From Methanothrix harundinacea (lineage in GTDB: Archaea > Halobacteriota > Methanosarcinia > Methanotrichales > Methanotrichaceae): 38,985 nucleotides of DNA. The stretch covers positions 1-38,985 of the forward strand of contig LGFT01000014.1 in assembly GCA_001509375.1 (NCBI GenBank), given 5' to 3'. Shown piece by piece: positions 6,462 through 16,400 of the stretch (the first letter of the stretch is position 1; each line of letters starts with the position of its first letter). Below the pieces are notes generated by a model, which did not search any database, was not told the origin of the DNA, and saw nothing but the letters and a program-made list of their open reading frames with translations. Both the position numbers and the translations under genes were made by a program.

Positions 6462-7472
6462 CTACACAACCACAATCTCGCCGCAGACCCCGCACGCCTC
6501 GACGATCCGGTCGAAGTTCATTCCCGGGAAGGGATCGATTAAGCATAGCTCCGTCGGCTCCGCCCGCGAAAAGAGCCTTTCAGCGTCGCCGAAGTATACC
6601 TCGATCTTGCAGCCGTCGCCCTCGGCCTCCGCCACGAGGTTCGGCTCTCCGCCGATCTCGCCCGCCGGGATTTCGGGCCGCTCGATCCTCTCGATCCCCA
6701 GGATCGACCGGTTAGCCTCCAGGTTCAGAATCGCATCCTCCACCGCCGGGAGCCATGCGTCGTTTGCGACGACCCGGCCCGCCCCGCCGAGGAGGGCCAC
6801 CAGTCCCAGGGTCCCGGGGCCGCATAGGACGTCGGCGACGGTGGTCAACTTACCCCGGAAGTAAAGCTCCTCCAGGATCTTCATCTTGGGGGCGCTCTGT
6901 CTGGGAAACTCGACATGTATTTTTGACTGATGCTTGTAGATCACCAGCTCGCCGATCAGGGAGGATACTACGTCGCAGCGGAGGTCCGATCCGGCCAGAA
7001 GCTCCCAGCGGTGGGGGCTGGCCCGGAGGTCTGCGACGCCGGGGACCCCGCCGCCTCTGATGACCCCCTTGACTTCTGGGACCTTGGCGACGATCTCGGC
7101 GGCGGCATCTTTTGTCAGGCCCTCGCCGACGATTATGAGTTCATCTGGGCCGAGCCTCGGCGGGTAGGCCAGGGGGAACCCCACCTCCACCAGGGGCCAG
7201 CCGATTGATCGAAGGGGGTCGGATCTGCTTCGGAGATGGTGGTCGACGAGGATCTCCATCGCCTCGATCATCACCAGGTCCAGCGGAGCTTTGCCGCAGC
7301 CGGAACACCGTTTCCGGCCCCCTTTTATCGCGGCTTGTTCGGAAAAGCTCACGGCCTTATCGAGGGCGGGCTCTGCCGGGCACTTGGGGCAGGCCATGTA
7401 AAGCGCATCCAGGCGGGCCAAAACCTCTTCTGCGGGCCTGATTTTATCGCCCTTTAGGGGTTGCGGGACCAT
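6462..7472 (-). CDS. Zn-ribbon class I SAM-dependent methyltransferase
   Basis: This 336-aa protein has an N-terminal zinc-ribbon-like pair, CPKC (28-31) and CSGC (around 56-59), then an archaeal-type central domain. The C-terminal half has a class I methyltransferase core: DVLCGPGTLGLVALLGGAG (motif I) and VVANDAWLPAVEDAILNLEA (acidic loop). A later LIDPFPG could be the catalytic D-P-F/P-P type motif IV. That motif and the zinc ribbon suggest a nucleic-acid or translation-factor methylase, but the substrate is unknown and I do not recognise a named family. The ATG is about 25 bp below an AT-rich box, compatible with a leaderless start. It is divergent from the ACL operon. Confidence 0.65.
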   Translation of the reverse strand: MVPQPLKGDKIRPAEEVLARLDALYMACPKCPAEPALDKAVSFSEQAAIKGGRKRCSGCGKAPLDLVMIEAMEILVDHHLRSRSDPLRSIGWPLVEVGFPLAYPPRLGPDELIIVGEGLTKDAAAEIVAKVPEVKGVIRGGGVPGVADLRASPHRWELLAGSDLRCDVVSSLIGELVIYKHQSKIHVEFPRQSAPKMKILEELYFRGKLTTVADVLCGPGTLGLVALLGGAGRVVANDAWLPAVEDAILNLEANRSILGIERIERPEIPAGEIGGEPNLVAEAEGDGCKIEVYFGDAERLFSRAEPTELCLIDPFPGMNFDRIVEACGVCGEIVVV

Positions 7473-7597
7473 GAAATGACTTAGAAAGGGGTCCCTATTT
7501 CAGCCTTTCCGGGCGCGTTTAAGGGTCGTTCGGGGACCATTTCGTAGAAAGATTTGTAAACGAAAAAGTCGCTGCCAATGGGGAGGAGGTTTTGAAG

Positions 7598-8875
7598 ATG
7601 GCACAAAGAGGGATTAGGGAATACGACGCCAAGAAGATGCTGGCAGAGCGCCTTCCCGATTACGTTGATGATTTCGATTATGATGGTCAGATCGTCCTTG
7701 TCACCCCAGAAACCGACCTGGAGGTGGTGGCGGTCGAAAACCCCTGGGTCAAGAAGAAAAGGCTGGTGGTCAAACCAGACCAGCTCTTCGGCAAAAGGGG
7801 CGCCTACGGCCTGATCCTTCTCGACGCCACCTGGGACGAGGCAAAGGGGTACATCGAGGAGAAGATGGGAAAAGAGACCCTGGTGGGCACCATCGTCGGA
7901 CCTTTGACTCACTTTCTCATGGAGCCCTTCGTCCCCCACGATCGGGATGAGGAGCTATACGTGGCGATAAAGTCCGACTACGGCGGGGACGTCATCTACT
8001 TCTCCCCCAAGGGAGGCGTGAACATTGAGGCGAACTGGGACCAGGTCACAGAGATCCCCGTCCCCATCCTGGCGAAGGTCGAGGACATCGACCTGGAGTC
8101 CAAGCTTCCTGCGAAATTGGGCGAGAGGCGAAAGCCGATCGCAGACTTCATCAGGGGCCTCTACCAGCTCTATCAAGACCTGGGCTTCGCATACCTCGAG
8201 ATCAATCCCTTCGTCTTCCACCAGGGTAAGATTATCCCCCTGGACCTGGTGGCCCGGCTCGACGACGCCGAGGCCTTCTGGCAGAGGAAGAGCTGGAAGG
8301 GCCTGGAGTTTCCCGAGCCCTTCGGAAGGGCCCTCACCGAGGAGGAGGCTCACATCAAGGAGATCGACTCTCGGACGGGAGCCTCCCTGAAGCTCACGAT
8401 CCTGAACCCGGAGGGGAGGGTCTGGACGATGGTCGCCGGCGGCGGTGCCAGCGTCATCTACGCAGACACCATATGCGACCTGGGCTTTGCCGGAGAGCTC
8501 GCCAACTACGGCGAGTACAGCGGCGACCCGTCCACCGAGGACACCTACGAGTACACCAAGACGATCCTGGACCTGATGACAAGAGAAAAGGACCCCCAGG
8601 GAAGGACGAAGTACCTTCTCATAGGCGGTGGGATCGCCAACTTCACCGACGTCGCCAAGACCTTCAAGGGTGTGGTGATGGCCCTCGAAGATTACCGGGA
8701 ACGGCTCCGCAACACGGGCGTCGAGATATTCGTCCGGAGGGGCGGGCCCAATTACGAGGAGGGGCTGCGGATCATGCGCCAGCTCGGTGAGAGGCTGGGG
8801 GTTCCGATCCATGTCTACGGCCCCGAGACCCACATGACGAGGATCGTCTCGATGGCCCTGGGAGGGGAAAAGTGA
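7598..8875 (+). CDS. aclB: ATP-citrate lyase, AclB (ATP-grasp/citrate-binding) subunit
   Basis: This 425-aa protein aligns with the N-terminal part of animal ACLY and with bacterial AclB. It has REYDAKKMLAERLP at the start, a succinyl-CoA-synthetase-beta-like ATP-grasp domain (EINPFVFH around residue 200; MVAGGGASVIYADTICDLG around 280) and the citrate-binding domain (GGGIANFTDVAKTFKGVV, FVRRGGPNYEEGL, VYGPETHMTRIV). ACL interconverts citrate + CoA + ATP with acetyl-CoA + oxaloacetate + ADP + Pi. A strong GGGAGGAGGT sits 7 bases before the ATG, which I prefer over TTG 7592. It is the first gene of an operon with aclA and an aconitase-family gene. Confidence 0.95.
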   Translation: MAQRGIREYDAKKMLAERLPDYVDDFDYDGQIVLVTPETDLEVVAVENPWVKKKRLVVKPDQLFGKRGAYGLILLDATWDEAKGYIEEKMGKETLVGTIVGPLTHFLMEPFVPHDRDEELYVAIKSDYGGDVIYFSPKGGVNIEANWDQVTEIPVPILAKVEDIDLESKLPAKLGERRKPIADFIRGLYQLYQDLGFAYLEINPFVFHQGKIIPLDLVARLDDAEAFWQRKSWKGLEFPEPFGRALTEEEAHIKEIDSRTGASLKLTILNPEGRVWTMVAGGGASVIYADTICDLGFAGELANYGEYSGDPSTEDTYEYTKTILDLMTREKDPQGRTKYLLIGGGIANFTDVAKTFKGVVMALEDYRERLRNTGVEIFVRRGGPNYEEGLRIMRQLGERLGVPIHVYGPETHMTRIVSMALGGEK

Positions 8876-10719
8876 TGACGATGAAGAGCTACCAGCTATT
8901 TGACAGGAACACCCGCGCCTTCGTCTACGGCTACCAGACGAACGCGATCCAGAGGATGCTGGACTTCGACTACCTCTGCAAGAGGTCGGTCCCGAGCGTC
9001 GCCGCCATCATCAACCCGAACCGCGCCGGGATCCACAAGGTCTTCTGGGGGACCGAGGAGATCCTCCTCCCCATGTACACCACCATCCCCGAGGCGGCGG
9101 CGGACCATCCCTCGGTGGAGATCGTCGTCAACTTCGCCTCCTTCAGGTCCGCCTTCGACACCACCATGGAGGCCCTCGCCCATCCCAGCATAAAGACGGT
9201 GGCGATCATCGCCGAGGGCGTTCCCGAGAGGATGTCGAGGATTATGGCCGCCACCGCCAGGAAGATGAAGAAGACGATCATCGGCCCCGCCACCGTCGGG
9301 GGGCTCGCTGCCGGAGCCTTTCGGATCGGAAATACCGCCGGGACGATCGAGAATATCATCGAGTCGAAGCTATACCGGCCGGGCTGCGTCGGCTTCGTCT
9401 CCAAATCCGGAGGGATGCTGAACGAGGCCTTCAACATCATCGCGAGAAACTCGAGCGGCGTCGTCGAGGGGATCGCCATCGGAGGAGATCGGTACCCTGG
9501 AAGCAACCTCATGGACCACATCCTCCGGTTTGAGGCGAATCCCGAGGTCGCCATCATCGCCTGCCTTGGCGAGGTGGGGGGGACTGACGAGTATATGATC
9601 GTCGAGGCCCTGAAGGAGGGGAGGATCACAAAGCCCCTGGTGATCTGGGTTACGGGCACCTGCTCCAAGGTCCTCCCAGGAAGCGTCCAATTCGGCCACG
9701 CCGGAGCCAAGGCCCAGACGGACCTGGAGACCGCAGACGCCAAGAACAGGGCGTTAAAAGAGGCAGGAGCCGTCGTCCCCGACTCCTTCGACAGCTACGG
9801 CGACAAGATAAGGGAGGTCTATGAGGGGCTGAAGGCCGAGGGGAAGGTCGAGGTGGCCGTGGAGCCAAAGATCCCCAAGATCCCCATGGACTATGCCAAG
9901 GCCAGCTCGGAGGGAATCGTCCGGAAGGCGACAAACCTCATCTGCACCATATCCGACGACCGGGGCGAGGAGGTTCTCTACGCCGGAAAGCCCCTGAGCC
10001 GGGTCATGGACGATCGGATGGGAATCGGCGGCGTCATAGGCCTTCTCTGGTTCAAAAAGGAGATCCCTCCCTGGGCCGCGGAATTCATAGAGCTCGTCCT
10101 CCAGATAGTGGCGGATCACGGCCCCGCCGTCTCGGCGGCCCACAACGCCATCGTCGCCTCCTGCGCCGGAAAAGACCTCATATCAGCACTCTCCAGCGGG
10201 TTACTCACCATCGGGCCGAGGTTCGGCGGGGCGATAGACGACGCCGCCCGGGAGTTCAAGAGGGCTCGCGACTCGGGTCTATCCCCAGAGCAGTTTGTAA
10301 AAGAGATGAAGTCGGCGGGGATCAACATCCCCGGGATCGGCCACAGGATCAAAAGCGTCAAAAACCCCGACAAGAGAGTCGAGCTTCTCATCGGCTACGC
10401 GAGGGAGAACTTCGCTCGTACCGACCTTCTCGACTACGCCCTATCGGTCCAGGAGATCACCACCGCCAAGAAGGGAAACCTTATCCTGAACGTCGACGGC
10501 TGCATAGGAATCCTCTTCTTGGACCTGATGAGCTCCTGCGACGTCTTCGACGAGAGGGATATCGACGACGTCATCAAGTACGGCTATCTGAACGGCCTCT
10601 TCGCCCTGGGGAGGAGCATAGGGATCATCGGCCACATCCTGGACCAAAAGAGGCTCGAGTCGAGGCTCTACCGCCACCCCCAGGATGACATCGCCTACAT
10701 GCTTCCGAATTTCGAGTGA
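8875..10719 (+). CDS. aclA: ATP-citrate lyase, AclA (CoA-binding/citrate-synthase-like) subunit
   Basis: This 614-aa protein carries a succinyl-CoA-synthetase-alpha-like half with the phosphohistidine motif FGHAGAKAQ (H275) followed by [17 protein letters not shown]. Its citrate-synthase-like C-terminal half has [19 protein letters not shown] (H490), [11 protein letters not shown] and a terminal [20 protein letters not shown], closely like human ACLY. All catalytic landmarks appear intact and length matches bacterial AclA. The ATG at 8875 overlaps the aclB stop as TGATG, so the subunits are translationally coupled; GTG 8872 or ATG 8881 are alternatives. In an acetate-user the complex might cleave citrate or, run in reverse, make it for 2-oxoglutarate. 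Confidence 0.95.
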   Translation: MTMKSYQLFDRNTRAFVYGYQTNAIQRMLDFDYLCKRSVPSVAAIINPNRAGIHKVFWGTEEILLPMYTTIPEAAADHPSVEIVVNFASFRSAFDTTMEALAHPSIKTVAIIAEGVPERMSRIMAATARKMKKTIIGPATVGGLAAGAFRIGNTAGTIENIIESKLYRPGCVGFVSKSGGMLNEAFNIIARNSSGVVEGIAIGGDRYPGSNLMDHILRFEANPEVAIIACLGEVGGTDEYMIVEALKEGRITKPLVIWVTGTCSKVLPGSVQFGHAGAKAQTDLETADAKNRALKEAGAVVPDSFDSYGDKIREVYEGLKAEGKVEVAVEPKIPKIPMDYAKASSEGIVRKATNLICTISDDRGEEVLYAGKPLSRVMDDRMGIGGVIGLLWFKKEIPPWAAEFIELVLQIVADHGPAVSAAHNAIVASCAGKDLISALSSGLLTIGPRFGGAIDDAAREFKRARDSGLSPEQFVKEMKSAGINIPGIGHRIKSVKNPDKRVELLIGYARENFARTDLLDYALSVQEITTAKKGNLILNVDGCIGILFLDLMSSCDVFDERDIDDVIKYGYLNGLFALGRSIGIIGHILDQKRLESRLYRHPQDDIAYMLPNFE

Positions 10720-10792
10720 GGCGAGTTCTTATGTGAACGGCGGTCGGCCCCAACTCCCCTCGGCCGGCCCCTCTTTTATGGAGAGGTTGACT

Positions 10793-12031
10793 TTGGCTAC
10801 CATCAGCGAGAAGATATTCAGTCGAGCCTCGGGCCACCGGGCCGAGGCGGGAGAGATCGTCGAGGCGGAGGTGGACTATGCCATGTCCCACGACGGGACG
10901 AGCGTCCTCGCCATCAAGGCCTTTCGAGAGATGGGGTCGGTGCAGGTCTGGGACCCTGAACGGATCGTCGTCCCCTTCGACCACATCGTCCCCGCGAACA
11001 ACAGCACCGCCGCCGACCTCCAGAGAGAGGTTCGGCTCTGGGCAACAGATCAGGGGATAGCCCACTTTTACGAGGGAGGGCGCGGGATCTGCCACCAGGT
11101 CTTCCCGGAGGAGGGGTTTGCGCTGCCCGGAACCCTCCTGGTGGGGGCCGACTCCCACTCCTGCACCTATGGGGCCGTCGGGGCCTTCGGAACCGGGGTC
11201 GGGGCCACGGACATGGCGGAGATCTACTCTCGGGGGCGGCTCTGGTTCAAGGTGCCTGAGACGATGGGGGTCAGAGTATCGGGAAAGCTCGGACGAAGGG
11301 TCCTCGCCAAAGACCTCACCCTGATGCTCGTAGGGGCGATCGGGGCAGACGGCGCCACCTACAAGGCCATCGAGTACGTCGGCGAGACGATCGAAGGACT
11401 ATCCATGGCGGGGAGGATGACCCTCTGCAACATGGGGGTCGAGATGGGGGCGAAGGCCGCCATCGTCCCTCCGGACGGGATCACCGAGGAGTTCCTCGTA
11501 GGCAGGGCGCGGGGGCCCTACCAGCCGGTCATCTCAGACCCCGGCTCTCGCGACTCGGAGGTGGAGTTTGACGTCTCCGACCTGGAGCCGCAGGTGGCGG
11601 CCCCCTTCAGGGTCGATAACGTCCGGCCCGTCTCAGAGCTTGCAGGGACCGAGGTGGATCAGGTCTTCATCGGGACCTGCACCAACGGCCGATACGAAGA
11701 CCTGGAGGTCGCAGCCGAGATCTTGAAGGGAAAAGAGGTCAAGGTGAGGACCCTGGTCATCCCGGCATCAAAGGAGGTTCTCCTCGGGGCTCTGTCGTCG
11801 GGGATCATCGAGATCCTGGTCAGGGCCGGAGCGATGATCGGACCTCCGGGGTGCGGCCCCTGCCTCGGCGCCCACATGGGGGTCATCGGAGAGGGGGAGG
11901 TATGCCTCTCCACCGCCAACAGGAACTTCCCGGGGAGGATGGGGAAGGGCGGCCTCGTCTACTTGGCGTCCCCCGCCACGGCCGCAGCGACGGCCATCTT
12001 CGGCGAGATCACCGACCCCAGGGAGGCCTGA
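10793..12031 (+). CDS. Aconitase-family large subunit (isopropylmalate/homoaconitate dehydratase type)
   Basis: This 412-aa protein matches archaeal LeuC/HacA large subunits in length and motifs. It has [45 protein letters not shown] (C296) and GPPGCGPC (C354, C357). The last three cysteines bind the [4Fe-4S] cluster that hydrates and dehydrates its substrate. The frame is open to 10685, but GGAGAGGT at 10780-10787 points to TTG 10793, where family similarity begins. The small swivelling subunit that completes the active site and sets specificity is not in the window. Position right after ACL raises the possibility that it acts on citrate as aconitase. Leucine or 2-oxosuberate (coenzyme B) synthesis are the usual roles in methanogens. 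Confidence 0.9.
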   Translation: MATISEKIFSRASGHRAEAGEIVEAEVDYAMSHDGTSVLAIKAFREMGSVQVWDPERIVVPFDHIVPANNSTAADLQREVRLWATDQGIAHFYEGGRGICHQVFPEEGFALPGTLLVGADSHSCTYGAVGAFGTGVGATDMAEIYSRGRLWFKVPETMGVRVSGKLGRRVLAKDLTLMLVGAIGADGATYKAIEYVGETIEGLSMAGRMTLCNMGVEMGAKAAIVPPDGITEEFLVGRARGPYQPVISDPGSRDSEVEFDVSDLEPQVAAPFRVDNVRPVSELAGTEVDQVFIGTCTNGRYEDLEVAAEILKGKEVKVRTLVIPASKEVLLGALSSGIIEILVRAGAMIGPPGCGPCLGAHMGVIGEGEVCLSTANRNFPGRMGKGGLVYLASPATAAATAIFGEITDPREA

Positions 12032-12035
12032 GGGC

Positions 12036-12800
12036 TTGGGCCGGAAGAATGGGGGGAGAGAGAGAGAAAAATCCAGAGGCAAAGTTCAGAGCCCGGGGGA
12101 ACGAGGGCATCTCAGGTTCGACCTCCACATCCATTCGAGCTGCTCCGATGGGAGGGACGGGGTCGAGGCGATCCTGGAGGCGGCCATCGAGAAGGATCTC
12201 GACGGGATCGCCATCACCGACCACGACACCCTGGAGGGGACCTTTCAGGCAGAGGCGATCGTTCGAGATAAAAAAATCGACCTTTTGGTGATCCCAGGCG
12301 TCGAGGTCTCCACCTCTGACGGCCACCTCCTGGCCCTGGGGATGAGGGAGCTTCCGCCCAAGGGGCGAAGCCCTGAGGAGACGATCGAGTTCGTCCACCA
12401 TCGGGGTGGGATCGCCATCGTCTCCCACCCCTACCACCTCTTCAGGCACGCCATGTTCCGGATACCCCCTTGCGACGCCGTCGAGGTCTATAACTCCAAG
12501 TACATCTTCGGGATCGCCAACTGGTGGGCGAAAAAGAGGGCAGAGAGTCTTGGCCTTCCCATGGTGGCGGGAAGCGACGCTCACATGGCGAAGACTGTGG
12601 GCCTCGGGGTCACCATCGTCGAGGCGGAGGGCGATAGAAAGAAAGGATGCGACGTCCCCGCAATCCTCGATGCGATCCGGGCCGGACGGGTCGAAATAGA
12701 CGGCAAGAAGACCTCGCCCTCGGTCTTCGTCGGCCAGATGGTCCGCTGGGTGAAAAGACGCCTCCTTCGAAGGCCGAACGATAGAACGAACGGAGATTGA
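12036..12800 (+). CDS. PHP-domain metal-dependent phosphoesterase
   Basis: This protein of about 254 residues has the PHP metal-binding signatures in order: FDLHIHSSCSDGRDG (around residue 28), GIAITDHDTLEG (around 55), PGVEVSTSDGHLLALG (around 88), AIVSHPYHLFRH (around 128) and MVAGSDAHMAKTVG (around 180). These are typical of the small TrpH/YciV-type or archaeal PHP phosphoesterases that hydrolyse nucleotides or sugar phosphates; the substrate cannot be read from sequence. The TTG start at 12036 lies 4 bases after the preceding stop, so it is in the same operon. The first 25 residues are basic and outside the domain, so the true start is uncertain. Confidence 0.85.
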   Translation: MGRKNGGREREKSRGKVQSPGERGHLRFDLHIHSSCSDGRDGVEAILEAAIEKDLDGIAITDHDTLEGTFQAEAIVRDKKIDLLVIPGVEVSTSDGHLLALGMRELPPKGRSPEETIEFVHHRGGIAIVSHPYHLFRHAMFRIPPCDAVEVYNSKYIFGIANWWAKKRAESLGLPMVAGSDAHMAKTVGLGVTIVEAEGDRKKGCDVPAILDAIRAGRVEIDGKKTSPSVFVGQMVRWVKRRLLRRPNDRTNGD

Positions 12801-12893
12801 CTAATTTGCTGTGTACGAATTGTTTGAATGTAAGATGAGCCCTGACGGTTCGTCGAGAAAAGACATTAAAGGATAAGATCGAAAGTAAAAATT

Positions 12894-12921
12894 GACCGGA
12901 ACGGTTCCGGTCGTCTTTTTT
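12894..12921. terminator. Bidirectional hairpin terminator
   Basis: GACCGGAAC and GTTCCGGTC form a perfect 9-bp stem with a one-base spacer, followed by a T-run on the plus strand (12916-12921) and by an AAAAATT tract on the other side. It lies between the convergent PHP gene and the cold-shock gene and can serve both. Confidence 0.8.
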
Positions 12922-12943
12922 GGAAATATATGAGAATAAGGAC

Positions 12944-13141
12944 TTACTGCGTCTTCTCCACTTTTTCTGCTTTTGGACCTCTGTCGCCAGCTACCACTTC
13001 AAAGCTGACCTTATCTCCCTCATCTATGGAAACTCCCGGCATCAAACCACTTGAATGAACAAAATAGTCAGTCCCGTCGTCTCCAGCTATAAAGCCGAAA
13101 TGCTTCGTTCTGTTAAAGAACTTCACTGTGCCAGTAACCAT
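12944..13141 (-). CDS. Cold-shock domain protein (CspA family)
   Basis: This 65-aa single-domain nucleic-acid-binding protein begins MVTGTVKFFNRTKHFGFIAG. It has RNP1-like HFGFI (residues 14-18), RNP2-like DYFVH (25-29), and GDKVSFEV with a final GPKAEKVE. It lacks one of the usual aromatic pairs of RNP1 (K.GFGFI becomes KHFGFI). Such proteins bind single-stranded RNA/DNA and act as RNA chaperones. CspA proteins are patchy in archaea and mostly acquired from bacteria, and its codon use here is less GC-biased than its neighbours. GAGGAATT lies 4-11 bases before the ATG and a TATA box lies further up. Confidence 0.93.
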   Translation of the reverse strand: MVTGTVKFFNRTKHFGFIAGDDGTDYFVHSSGLMPGVSIDEGDKVSFEVVAGDRGPKAEKVEKTQ

Positions 13142-13177
13142 TTTAATTCCTCGTTATCCTGACTAGAGGCATACGAC

Positions 13178-13186
13178 TATTTAAAT
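13178..13186 (-). promoter_or_regulatory. TATA box of the cold-shock gene
   Basis: ATTTAAATA on the minus strand is centred about 41 bp before the ATG, leaving a leader of around 15 nt that contains the GAGGAATT ribosome-binding site. Confidence 0.6.
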
Positions 13187-13450
13187 GTGCTCCTTTGGGT
13201 CGGCAGCAATTCATACAATATCAGGAATGAGAACCGATTCTAAGGTTAAAATATTTTGCTTTAGTTTTTATATGGGCCCCTCGACCCCGAGAGGCACTTC
13301 TCGTCACGAGCAGCTCCTCCTTGAGCTGATGCGAATCGGTCTTGAGGGCGGGAGATTCGGTGAAGACGGCCAGAGCATTGCTCTGCTATCTACAGCGGTC
13401 CGGTAAGGTGGTCAGGTGGTGGTGGAGGAAGCACCGCTGCCCACCTGCCC
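13187..13450. other. Intergenic stretch, no supported gene
   Basis: The plus-strand open frame (13185-13406) has no ribosome-binding site and no recognisable sequence, and its 5' half is AT-rich, non-coding-like DNA. It lies downstream of the large secreted-protein gene and upstream of the cold-shock promoter. Confidence 0.4.
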
Positions 13451-16400
13451 TTATATCGCCTCCCCAGAAACCACGCCCTCCCAGCCTCCGGGAGGGGCGT
13501 CGATGAGGATCTCACCATATTTGGGCAGATCCCAACCTGAGCCGGCGGCTTCACCGGCCCCTCCAGTCACTTTCGAGACGGAACCGGCGGCAGAGGGCGA
13601 TGAGCCTTCCGCCGCCGACCTCACCTCCACGTCGTCGAACTCCACCCCCTCCTGGGCGTAGCTGAAGAGGCCGACTGCTCCGCTCTCTATCTCGCCGTCT
13701 CGGACCTCGCCCCAGAGGGCGCCGTCTATGTAGATGCGGATGACATCGTCGTCCAGAGATGCTTCCAGGGTGTACCATCTTCCCGGATCGTATCTGGCGG
13801 CCTCGCCGCGCTCGCTCTTGAGGACCGTCTGGACTCCATCTTTTATCCTGTCCAACCTTCGGAGGGGGCCGGTGCTGCTCTCGTCGCCCACCCAGAGAAA
13901 TCGATAATGGTTGGACGGATCCTCGTATCTGAAGAGGAGACCAATGCCGTCGTTGTCGACCGGCCTCACCTTTGCCTGGAGGTCGTAGTCTCTCCAGGTC
14001 GGGCCACCGGCGGTGACGTAGGTTCCGAGGTAACTCCCCTCAGCCCCCTCCGACCCGCTGAAGTCGTTGCTGTTCTGCCGCAAAACACCATCCTGGGCTG
14101 AGCCCGTCCAGCTGCCTAAAAGCCCGCCTACGGTCCAGCCAGCCATATCGCCGTCGTCGAAGTCGTCGGTGAAGGGGAGACCTTCGGATTCGATCCCCGA
14201 CCCGTCCCCAGAGCCGCTCGAGGGGAGGCCGTAGACCCAGGCGATCCCCTCTCCCCCCGTCTCTGCGTTCTGCGACCAGGTGGTGGGATCCGAGTCGAGG
14301 ATAGTGTACTCGCCGGGGGGAAGGGTCAGGTTCGGCCGGGTCGTCCAGTAGGCGTCGGGAACTCCTCCGGACCCGGGCAAACTCGAGGCGGGCCACATGC
14401 CCAGGACCATCCCCTTCTCATCCTGGAGGCCGATCATCCCGGGATTCTTGCCCTGGCCATAATTCCAGTGGTAGGTCTTGATCTCGGTGATCGTCCACTT
14501 CCGGTCGATGGTGAAGCCGGTGGGGCTGGTGGGTCCGTTATCAACGGCCCAGAGAGAGGTCCGCTCGAAGATCAGCTCCTGCTCCGCCGTCGGGAAGGCT
14601 ACGGTCCCGTCTTTGACTCCGCTTTCGGTTCCGTCTTCATCTCCTTCTCCAACAGCTGTCTCATCGCTCCCACCTTCCGCCCCCAGGTCGAGGACTCCCG
14701 AAAGGCTAGGCTCTATCGTCGACGCTCCCGATTTCAGCTCCTCAACCTCGGCCCCGGCGGTGATCTTGCCGGTGAGCTTTCTGCCCGATCCTATGGAGAC
14801 GTTCGTGAAGGAGATGACCTTCGCCGAGGAATCGCCCTCGGGGCTTATGACGTCAAGGTTCACCATACCGGTCCCTGTCCCAGAGATCTCAAGGCTGTAC
14901 TCGAGGTCCATCGGAAGGAGGTAGATCTCCACCTCCCCCGACGATAGGACCTCCGCCCCGGGGATCTCGTTTACGACCCTTCCTTCGACGGTCCCCACCC
15001 TCCGCCCCGCAGGGTCGGTGAAGAGGGCGTCGGCGGGACATCGGGTGGCAGTCGCGAACCACCCCTCCTTCTTGAGGGTCTCGATCCAACCCTTCACCAT
15101 CTCCTTCATACCTGGGAGGGTGGCGTTCGCCTCCTCCAGGGGGATCGTCCTGAAGACCGGGTTTGCCGCGATCTTGGAGGGAATCCTCGATCCGTAAGAT
15201 TGATTGCCGCTCTGAACAGAATAGTAGAGGAAGCCGTCGAGCCAGAGGAGGGCTACAGGCATCGGTTTCTTAAAACTCTCTAGATCCTGCATGAGGGTGT
15301 TGGAGTCGTATATGTAGACCTGCTTGTAGTCCTCGCCCTCCACCTCCACCAGTTTGTAGGCGAGGACGGCGTGGCCCCAGGTGCTGTTATTTTTCCTGCC
15401 TCGGAAGCTGATTAAGAGGGGCAAGCGATCCTCTTTCAGCGAGCGCTTCACGGATGCGTAAGTTTTGCTCTGGCTCTCGCTGCTGCTCGAGCCATACCCC
15501 CGATCGAAGTACTGGCCTGCGTCAGAAAGGAGGGATCTCATCACTGGGACCATCTGAGCCCGGTGATAGACGTCTATGTTCTGGCGCGCCTCCTCAAAAG
15601 ACATCTCGCTGGTCTTCTTCGTTGCGGGCCGCAAGGATGGGTCGGTGAAGTAGAGGGCCGATGTGGCGGCCATCCCGTAGCAGTGGCCTCCAGCCCCCAA
15701 CTGATAGCTCTCGTTGAAGTAGCTCCAGAGGCGTGTGTAGGTCGTAGGGAAGAAGAGGCGGAGCCATAGCTCCTTCTCCAGGGAGGGGGGGACTCCCGCC
15801 GCAACCGTGGCGATCAGCTCCTCGGCCAGCTCCTCGGTTTTGCTCTCGTTGAAGTTGTAGTTTCTGAAGTGATAGGCATCGTCGATGGCGCTATAGGCCC
15901 GCTCCCCGTTGTGAGCGTAGTAGACGTTGACGGTTATGGAGATGAAGTCGTCGTCGGGGTCGACATCGACGGCCCCCGGAACGAAGGCCTGGGCTCCCAA
16001 AGTCGCCCCTTCCACGTTCTCTCCCCCTAGATCCCAATAGATCGAAACGGCCCGTCCGTCTCCCGGCGGGACGCTCCCCACCAGGACGGGGTCGCCGAGC
16101 TCCGAATATTCTGCCTCGCCGGGCATCTGGAGGTAGAACTGAATGTAGACGTTCTCGGCCACCTCATCTCCGGCGTTGAAGACCTGGGCCTGGACCGCCT
16201 GCTTGTCGGCGGCGGTCTCCGAAAGGGGCCTGTAGTTGTCGGTACCGATGAAGTATCCGTTATAAACGTAGCCCATTATGAGGCTCAGATCCTCCCTCAT
16301 CCTCAGGTTCACCTGGACCGCAGGCTTCGTCTTCGAGACCTTATCCAGCCAGAGGGAGGCCATCTTCCTGTCGTTCTCATCCCAGTTGCCGAAGATGGTG

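Noticed and set aside
10720-10792. Terminator between aclA and the dehydratase gene
   Set aside because: The GGTCGGCC/GGCCGGCC segments pair only weakly and no T-run follows in the right place; the short gap and strong ribosome-binding site fit one operon.
13185-13406. 73-codon plus-strand frame beside the cold-shock gene
   Set aside because: Overlaps the cold-shock promoter, lacks a ribosome-binding site and has no family features.
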